A DNA stretch of 19,024 nucleotides. Origin: Anaerolineae bacterium. GTDB taxonomy: Bacteria; Chloroflexota; Anaerolineae; JAADDB01. This document shows positions 14,646 through 19,024 of this stretch, piece after piece. The notes below the pieces were generated by a model. The model was not told where the DNA came from. It made no database searches and saw nothing but the letters and a program-made list of their open reading frames with translations. The position numbers and the translations under genes are program-made. The stretch's first letter is position 1. The number at the start of each line of letters is the position of its first letter. Where the stretch lies: positions 1-19,024 of the forward strand of contig WGAA01000008.1 of the NCBI GenBank assembly GCA_015489285.1. The letters run 5' to 3'.

Positions 14646-15407
14646 ATGCCACCAATTCTGTCCGTTCAGGATGTCTCTTACGTCTTTGTCGACACGCATC
14701 CCGTGCGCGCGCTGGACGGGATCACCCTGGAGGCCCGGTCGGGGGAATTCATCGCCCTGGTCGGGCCTTCGGGGTGCGGAAAGTCCACCCTCTTGCGCTT
14801 GCTCGCGGGGTTGCTCCGCCCCACCGAGGGGCGCATCCTCTTCGACGGACGGGTCCTGCGGGGCCCCCGTCCGGACATCGGGCTCGTGTTCCAGGAGGTG
14901 AACTTGCTGCCCTGGCGCACGGTGGAGGCCAACGTGCGGCTTCCCCTGGAGATCCTGGGAACGCCCCGGGCGGAGGCGGACGCGCGCGTGCGGGAAATGC
15001 TCGACCTGGTCGGCTTGCGGGGGTTCGAGAACGCGTATCCCCGCCAGCTTTCCGGGGGGATGCAGCAGCGGGCCGCGCTGGCCCGGGCCCTGGTCAAATT
15101 GCCCCGTCTCCTCCTCCTGGACGAACCCTTCGGCGCGCTGGACGCGTTGACTCGGGAGCGGATGAACCTGGAGCTCTTGCGCATATGGGCCCACCACCGC
15201 CAGACCACGGTGATGGTAACCCACAGCATCCAGGAGGCGGTGTTCGTCGCGGATCGGGTATGGGTGATGACCCCGCGGCCCGGACGCATTGCCGGAAGTG
15301 TCTCCATCGCCGATCTCCCCCGGCCCCGCACCCTGGAGATGATGGCCTGGCCGGAGTTCGGGCGCTTGACCCAGGCCGTGCGTTCCCTCATTCAGGAGGC
15401 GGAGTGA
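14646..15407 (+). CDS. ABC transporter ATP-binding protein, NitT/TauT (SsuB/TauB) type, likely for RibXY
   Basis: This 253-residue cytoplasmic ATPase has Walker A GPSGCGKST at residues 40-48, signature LSGGMQQR from residue 135, Walker B LLLLDEPFGALD and the switch MVTHS. The family normally pairs with permeases like the RibX-like protein here and with NMT1-type binding proteins, and no other permease is nearby. It is therefore the likely motor of the riboflavin importer, although 537 nt of repeats separate it from ribY. The start ATG has AGGAGTAGGAG 12 to 22 nt upstream. No clear promoter was found for it, so expression may depend on readthrough across the repeats. Its last 20 nt overlap the end of psuG on the opposite strand. 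Confidence 0.9.
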   Translation: MPPILSVQDVSYVFVDTHPVRALDGITLEARSGEFIALVGPSGCGKSTLLRLLAGLLRPTEGRILFDGRVLRGPRPDIGLVFQEVNLLPWRTVEANVRLPLEILGTPRAEADARVREMLDLVGLRGFENAYPRQLSGGMQQRAALARALVKLPRLLLLDEPFGALDALTRERMNLELLRIWAHHRQTTVMVTHSIQEAVFVADRVWVMTPRPGRIAGSVSIADLPRPRTLEMMAWPEFGRLTQAVRSLIQEAE

Positions 15408-16320
15408 TTGCCTCTTCGGCCAGGTGACGGGCGAGGCGGGCCGCGAACCGGGCGTTTTGCCGGAGCAGCGTGAGATTCGCCCGCACGGACCGCCCTTCGG
15501 TGAGCCGGGCCATGGCGGCAAGGACGTAAGGGGTGACCTGGGGGCCGGTGATGCCCCCGGCCGCGGCCTCGTCTTCCGCTCGACGTAGGGCCCGCTCCAT
15601 CTCTTCCGGGGTCAGGGCGTCCTCCTCCTCCAGGGGGAGGGTGACCAGGACCCCCGTTCTGAGTCCGGCACGCCAGTGCGCGGCAACGAGGCGGGCCGCA
15701 TCCGCCGCATCTTCCACCCGTTCGTCCACAGGAAGCCCTGTGGTACGGGTGTAGAAGCCCGGCAGCTCCTCCGTCCCTACCCCCAGGATGGGAACCCCGT
15801 GGGTTTCCAACCACTCCCGGGTCGCCCGGACGTCCAGGAGGCTTTTGACCCCCGCGCTGACCACGGCCACGGGAAGGTGGGCCAGGGCCGGAAGGTCCGC
15901 GGAAACGTCGATTCCGCCCTTGTGGACACCGCCGGTCCCGCCGGTGGCGAAGACGCGAATGCCCACACGAGCCGCGACCCACATGGTCCCGGCCACAGTG
16001 GTGGCCCCCAGGCGACGCCGTGCCAGGACGATGCCGATGTTCCTCAGGCTGACCTTGTCCACGTGGTCGGCTCGGGCCAGGCGTTCCAGCAGCTCCTCCC
16101 CCAACCCCACGTGGATGCGCCCCTCCGCAAGGGCGATAGTCGCGGGCACGACCCCTTCCTCGCGGATGAGGGCTTCCATCTCCCGGGCGACGGTGAGGTT
16201 CTTTGGGTAGGGGAGGCCGTGGGCGATCACGGTGGATTCCAGGGCGACGATGGGACGGTGGTCATGGAGGGCAGCGCGCACCTCCTCTGCCAGGACGAAA
16301 AGGGAGGGTTCAGGGGACAT
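15388..16320 (-). CDS. psuG: Pseudouridine-5'-phosphate glycosidase
   Basis: PsuG reversibly splits pseudouridine 5'-phosphate into uracil and ribose 5-phosphate, breaking a C-C glycosidic bond. The 310-residue length is normal. Hallmarks are VALESTVIAHGLPYPKN, VPATIALAEGRIHVGL, KVSLRNIGIVLARR, ATGGTGGVHKG, DVSADL and VSAGVKSLLD. Glu28, Lys89 and Lys159 occupy the positions expected for the catalytic Glu and Lys residues known in the E. coli enzyme (correspondence from memory). The start is ATG at 16320, with AGGAGG 5 nt upstream; the frame is open further upstream but overlaps the previous gene without support. It overlaps the TIGR00725-like gene by 11 nt, so they are translationally coupled. 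No pseudouridine kinase (psuK) is in the window. The 3' end overlaps the convergent ATPase gene by 20 nt. Confidence 0.95.
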   Translation of the reverse strand: MSPEPSLFVLAEEVRAALHDHRPIVALESTVIAHGLPYPKNLTVAREMEALIREEGVVPATIALAEGRIHVGLGEELLERLARADHVDKVSLRNIGIVLARRRLGATTVAGTMWVAARVGIRVFATGGTGGVHKGGIDVSADLPALAHLPVAVVSAGVKSLLDVRATREWLETHGVPILGVGTEELPGFYTRTTGLPVDERVEDAADAARLVAAHWRAGLRTGVLVTLPLEEEDALTPEEMERALRRAEDEAAAGGITGPQVTPYVLAAMARLTEGRSVRANLTLLRQNARFAARLARHLAEEAITPPPE

Positions 16321-16879
16321 TCGGGCCTCCTGTGGAATGGGAATGGTGTGCTGCGGCCAGGCGGAGGGCCAGACGGACCGCTTCCTCCGGCGTTGTTGCC
16401 CGGTGGAAGGCCACCCGCCGCCGTTCGTCCAGGTACTTCCCCTCCAGGAGGAGGGAGGGCAATCGGTCGGCCCATCCCCCCGTCCCCCGAAGGAGGACGA
16501 CGGGAACCCGGTGATCGTAGGCAATGGTGGCTTCCTGCAGCGTCCCCACGCCACCGGCAATGAGGATGGCCGCGTGGACGCTGCGGATGATGAGGTAATT
16601 GCGCAGGGTCCCCAGCCCTGTGGGGAACACGTACGTCAGGTAGGGGTTGGCCGCGCTGCGGTCGAGACCGGGAAGGAAGCCGACGGCGACGCCGCCCGCG
16701 TCGTACGCGCCGTGGGCGGCCGCCTCCATGACCCCACCCAGACCACCGCAGACGAGGACGGCCCCGGCCCGCGCCAGCGCGTACCCTGTGCGGTACGCGG
16801 CATCGCGCACGTGGGCCGGCAGAGGGGGATCTCCCGGCTGTCGTCCTTGTCCGATGACGCCGATGTACACCTGAGACAT
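16310..16879 (-). CDS. TIGR00725/LOG-like (SLOG superfamily) Rossmann-fold protein
   Basis: This 189-residue cytoplasmic protein resembles the TIGR00725 family, related to LOG/YgdH nucleotide-binding proteins of the SLOG superfamily. It begins with YIGVIGQG, has CGGLGGVMEAAAHGAYDAGG near residues 45-64, and AGGVGTLQEATIAYD further on. The latter is the position of the PGGxGTxxE motif of LOG phosphoribohydrolases, with Ala in place of Pro. LOG enzymes cleave nucleotide monophosphates to base and ribose 5-phosphate; whether this protein is an enzyme is unknown. The ATG at 16879 is chosen because the longer frame start at 16918 would lie upstream of the predicted transcript start. It overlaps psuG by 11 nt and its ribosome site is weak. 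Confidence 0.82.
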   Translation of the reverse strand: MSQVYIGVIGQGRQPGDPPLPAHVRDAAYRTGYALARAGAVLVCGGLGGVMEAAAHGAYDAGGVAVGFLPGLDRSAANPYLTYVFPTGLGTLRNYLIIRSVHAAILIAGGVGTLQEATIAYDHRVPVVLLRGTGGWADRLPSLLLEGKYLDERRRVAFHRATTPEEAVRLALRLAAAHHSHSTGGPNVP

Positions 16880-16909
16880 GGTCCGGCTCGCAGTTCGTGG
16901 TGTGCTCCG

Positions 16910-16938
16910 ATTATGCACGGCCGCGTTCCCCGTGTCAA
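16910..16938 (-). promoter_or_regulatory. Strong sigma-70-type promoter of the TIGR00725-psuG operon
   Basis: On the minus strand a perfect TTGACA (plus-strand positions 16933-16938) is followed after exactly 17 bp by CATAAT (16910-16915), five of six bases of the -10 consensus. The transcript would start near 16903, giving a leader of only about 24 nt before the ATG at 16879. This supports separate control from the upstream radical SAM gene and rules out the longer start. Confidence 0.8.
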
Positions 16939-16957
16939 GGGGACATGGCCGTATTCC

Positions 16958-17935
16958 CTACAGCCACACCCACCGGGGACGCCGCTCATCCAGGCGCCAG
17001 AGCCCGACCTCGCGAGCTGCGCGAATGGCCTCGGCGTATTCTTCCGGGTAGATGCGGCGGTTGATTTCAGGATAGGAATGGGGTCCGACTTTCCAAGCCG
17101 GATAATACTGGGCCATGATGTTTACGTATGTGTCGCGCGAGACCTCTTCGGCCAACCAGCGCAGAATGGCGCGCGTCTCGTCCAACATGCCCGGCATGAC
17201 CAGGTGCCGCACCAGCACGCCGCGCTTTGCCAGGCCGTGCTCGTCGAACTTCAACGGCCCCACCTGGCGATGCATCTCCTTGATCGCGGCTCGCGCGGCC
17301 TCGGGGTAATTCTTGGCCTTCAGGTAGCGCCGTGCCTTCTCAGGCGACCAGAATTTGAAGTCCGGCATGTAGATATCCACCACACCATCGAGCAGACGGA
17401 GGCTGGTGAGGGAATCGTACGCCGAAGTGTTGTACACGATGGGCAGCCGCAAGCCCGCTTCCACGGCAATGAGAAGGCCTTCCAGCACTTGGGGAACGAC
17501 GTGTTCTGGCGTGACCCAGTTGATGTTGTGGCATCCCATGTCCTGGAGTTCGAGCATCATGGCGGCCAAGCGTTCCGGGGACACCTCCCGGCCTTCACCC
17601 CGCTGGCTGATTTCCCAGTTCTGACAGAAGACGCAGCGCAGGTTGCACCAGGAGAAGAAGATCGTGCCGGATCCCCGCCATCCCCGCAGACAGTCCTCCT
17701 CGCCGTGGTGGGGAAAATAACTGGAGACCACAGCGTACCGTCCGGTTCGACACACGCCGATTTCATCCTTCAGCCGGTCCACGCCACAGTCGCGCGGGCA
17801 TATGTGGCACGACCTCAACTCTTCCAGCGCCTGCTCGACACGGCGCTTGAGTTCCCCCCGTCGATGAAGGGCCAGATACGCGGGCTCGAATTCTTTCTCC
17901 GAGATGAAAAATCGTGGGTCCACCGGCTTCCTCAT
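16958..17935 (-). CDS. pflX: PflX-like radical SAM protein (COG1313)
   Basis: This 325-residue cytoplasmic protein is a homologue of pyruvate-formate-lyase activating enzymes of the PflX (COG1313) group, whose substrate is not established. The radical SAM motif is CNLRCVFC (Cys97, Cys101, Cys104), which binds the [4Fe-4S] cluster that cleaves S-adenosylmethionine. An N-terminal set CHICPRDC plus Cys62 in GVCRTG (Cys43, Cys46, Cys50, Cys62) is typical of the group and may bind a second metal or cluster. Other family blocks are QNWEISQ, GCHNINWVTPEHVVPQVL, YNTSAYDS, VVDIYMPDFKFW and LVMPGM. No glycyl-radical enzyme is nearby, so a role as an activase is not supported by context. The start ATG at 17935 fits a promoter at 17974-18002. 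Confidence 0.9.
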   Translation of the reverse strand: MRKPVDPRFFISEKEFEPAYLALHRRGELKRRVEQALEELRSCHICPRDCGVDRLKDEIGVCRTGRYAVVSSYFPHHGEEDCLRGWRGSGTIFFSWCNLRCVFCQNWEISQRGEGREVSPERLAAMMLELQDMGCHNINWVTPEHVVPQVLEGLLIAVEAGLRLPIVYNTSAYDSLTSLRLLDGVVDIYMPDFKFWSPEKARRYLKAKNYPEAARAAIKEMHRQVGPLKFDEHGLAKRGVLVRHLVMPGMLDETRAILRWLAEEVSRDTYVNIMAQYYPAWKVGPHSYPEINRRIYPEEYAEAIRAAREVGLWRLDERRPRWVWL

Positions 17936-17973
17936 TGCAACAATCCCGTCCGCTCCAGACGCCTCCGTTCAGG

Positions 17974-18002
17974 AGTATACTGTGACACGTTGCGGCCGAC
18001 AA
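17974..18002 (-). promoter_or_regulatory. Promoter of the PflX-like gene
   Basis: On the minus strand TTGTCG (plus positions 17997-18002; four of six -35 bases) is followed after exactly 17 bp by TATACT (17974-17979; five of six -10 bases). The predicted start near 17967 leaves a leader of about 32 nt. The -10 lies in the palindrome AGTATACT, so it also reads as TATACT on the plus strand, but no matching -35 exists there. Confidence 0.65.
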
Positions 18003-18042
18003 CTCTCTCCTTTTGAGGCTGATCCACCGGCGAGGAATTGAA

Positions 18043-18117
18043 ATGATGGTGGCGGCGTCGCAGAAGACGGGGGTGGTATCGGGGGACGTCCATACGCGCC
18101 CGGTGGATGCCGTGTAG
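18043..18117 (+). CDS. Possible 24-residue leader peptide, speculative
   Basis: A short open frame begins with tandem ATG codons 7 nt after GAGGA and ends at TAG (18115-18117). The product would be MMVAASQKTGVVSGDVHTRP followed by VDAV. It lies in the roughly 300-nt gap between the PflX-like gene and the inositol-monophosphatase gene. No known family is recognised and it may be chance; only the ribosome-site spacing supports it. Confidence 0.15.
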   Translation: MMVAASQKTGVVSGDVHTRPVDAV

Positions 18118-18164
18118 CAGCCGCAGGTCCTGACCGAGTCGGCCTTCTCCCTTTCGCGTTCCCC

Positions 18165-18181
18165 CGCTTCCGTGCTAAGAT
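18165..18181 (+). promoter_or_regulatory. Candidate extended -10 promoter of the inositol monophosphatase gene
   Basis: TAAGAT at 18176-18181 is preceded by TGC, giving the extended -10 pattern TGN-TAAGAT. The -35 region 17 bp upstream (TTCGCG) is weak. The start near 18188 would give a leader of about 46 nt to the ATG at 18234. The evidence is modest. Confidence 0.35.
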
Positions 18182-18233
18182 GTCCTTCTTGGGAATCCGA
18201 ATTTCGCATCTTTGCCACGAGGAGGGATGGGAT

Positions 18234-19024
18234 ATGGGTGCATTGGAACGGGAATTGTCCTTTGCCCAGGAGGTGGTGCAGGAGGCTGCGAGCATCCTGC
18301 GTGAGATATACGCGCGTGGGGTCCGTCACGTTGAGTACAAGAGCAGCGCCGTCGACCTGGTGACCGAGGGGGACATGGCCTCGGAGAAGGTGATCCTGGA
18401 GCGCTTGAAGGCTCAGTTCCCCGATGACGCGGTTTTGGGGGAGGAGACGGGCGCCCACGGGTCGGGGAGGCGACGCTGGATTTTCGACCCCCTGGATGGG
18501 ACCACGAATTTCGCCCATCGTCTGCCCATCTTTGGGGTGTCCATTGCCCTGGTGGAGGGGGAGGAGATTCTGCTGGGGGTGACGTGCGATGTGGTGCATC
18601 GCCGGTTGTATTGGGCCGTGCGCGGGGAGGGAGCCTGGACCCGCTCGGCGGAGGAGGCGACCCCGCGCCCCCTGCGGGTTTCCCCTGTGAAGGAGCTGCA
18701 ACGGGCCCTGGTGGCCACGGGCTTTCCCTACGACAAGGCTTCGAGCCCGGACAACAACGTGCGGGAGTTCGCCGCCTTCCTGGTACGGACGCAGGGGCTG
18801 CGTCGGGCCGGAGCGGCCACCGTCGATATGGCCTGGGTGGCCGACGGGCGTTTGGACGGGTACTGGGAGCAGAAACTCCACCCGTGGGATTGGGCCGCAG
18901 GCGCGCTCCTCGTCACCGAAGCGGGGGGACGGGTGACCGATTATCGGGGGAATCCCTGGCGACCGGGAAGCCCGAACATCGTTGCCAGTAACGGCCACCT
19001 GCACGATGCCATGCTGGAGATCAT
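18234..19024 (+). CDS. suhB: Inositol monophosphatase family protein, 3' end beyond the window
   Basis: This Mg-dependent phosphatase hydrolyses myo-inositol phosphate or a related sugar or nucleotide phosphate. The 263 residues visible run to the window edge without a stop, close to the family's usual length of about 260-270, so only the tail is missing. Metal-site motifs are DLVTEGDMASEKVI, GEE with Glu70, WIFDPLDGTTNF with Asp85 and Asp88, and the C-terminal LHPWDWAAGALLVTEAGG. The ATG at 18234 follows GAGGAGGG with 7-nt spacing. Members include SuhB, archaeal-type fructose-bisphosphatase/IMPase and CysQ-like enzymes, so the substrate is open; the WDWAAG motif supports the IMPase core group. 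It is divergent from the PflX-like gene. Confidence 0.92.
   Translation, partial: MGALERELSFAQEVVQEAASILREIYARGVRHVEYKSSAVDLVTEGDMASEKVILERLKAQFPDDAVLGEETGAHGSGRRRWIFDPLDGTTNFAHRLPIFGVSIALVEGEEILLGVTCDVVHRRLYWAVRGEGAWTRSAEEATPRPLRVSPVKELQRALVATGFPYDKASSPDNNVREFAAFLVRTQGLRRAGAATVDMAWVADGRLDGYWEQKLHPWDWAAGALLVTEAGGRVTDYRGNPWRPGSPNIVASNGHLHDAMLEI

Noticed and set aside
16310..16918. A longer start (16918) for the TIGR00725-like protein
   Set aside because: The start lies upstream of the transcript start predicted by TTGACA-17-CATAAT, and the added residues (MHNRSTPRTASRT) are not typical of the family.
16919..16957. A terminator hairpin between the PflX-like and TIGR00725-like genes
   Set aside because: Only a weak TCCCC/GGGGA stem with a 7-nt loop is present and no U-tract follows on the minus strand; the same bases form the -35 region of the promoter.
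16958..17935. An AmmeMemoRadiSam-type or pyruvate-formate-lyase activase
   Set aside because: The partner AMMECR1 and MEMO genes are absent and the motif pattern fits the PflX (COG1313) group better. No glycyl-radical enzyme is present.
17974..17981. A divergent promoter on the plus strand using the palindromic TATACT
   Set aside because: The plus-strand position 17 bp upstream is CTCCAG, which has no -35 resemblance.
16232..18016. A 594-codon plus-strand open frame across the minus-strand genes
   Set aside because: It spans two intergenic gaps and three clear opposite-strand genes and shows no family motif, so it is a GC-driven shadow.

Overview
The window is a high-GC bacterial chromosome segment. 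It most resembles a Chloroflexota (Chloroflexi, probably thermophilic) genome. This is inference from several traits: lipoprotein binding proteins with a Val/Thr/Lys/Glu or Arg-rich repeat linker (TVVVT-type) after the lipobox Cys, an FMN-riboswitch-controlled RibXY-type riboflavin ABC transporter, arrays of degenerate 7-bp intergenic repeats, and arginine-rich, lysine-poor proteins. No rRNA, tRNA, CRISPR, transposase, integrase or phage gene was seen.

Layout. (1) 1-8411, + strand: a complete peptide/nickel-type (Opp/Dpp family) ABC importer operon, in the order binding lipoprotein 1, internal terminator-like hairpin, two permeases, two ATPases, and a second, divergent binding lipoprotein. 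A strong promoter with a leader hairpin precedes it. (2) 8440-10084, + strand: prmA and rsmE, two translation-apparatus methyltransferases packed 28 nt behind the transporter. (3) 10213-11883, + strand: thioredoxin reductase trxB and a PEBP-family (YbhB/YbcL-like) lipoprotein, separated by a perfect 12-bp-stem hairpin. (4) 11891-15407, + strand: a consensus-like promoter, an FMN riboswitch with a terminator, ribX (permease) and ribY (binding lipoprotein), then 537 nt of repeats, then the ATPase that presumably powers RibXY. (5) 17935-15388, - strand: a PflX-like radical SAM protein with its own promoter, then a second promoter driving a TIGR00725/LOG-like Rossmann protein that overlaps psuG (pseudouridine-5'-phosphate glycosidase). 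psuG converges on, and overlaps, the ABC ATPase. (6) 18234 to the window end, + strand: an inositol monophosphatase family gene cut off by the window edge.

How the parts work together. The first operon should import short peptides or a similar solute, with the hairpin after binding protein 1 likely raising its dose over the membrane parts. The riboflavin unit should import riboflavin when FMN is low. Its 5' P1 strand can pair almost perfectly with the 5' arm of the terminator, which suggests a concrete antitermination switch. The psuG/TIGR00725 pair joins an enzyme that breaks a C-glycosidic nucleotide to a protein of a superfamily that includes enzymes breaking N-glycosidic nucleotides, hinting at a nucleotide-salvage or repair function. 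I found no clear-cut new system. The most distinctive items are the riboswitch switching geometry, the repeat block inside the riboflavin transporter locus, and the psuG/TIGR00725 pairing.
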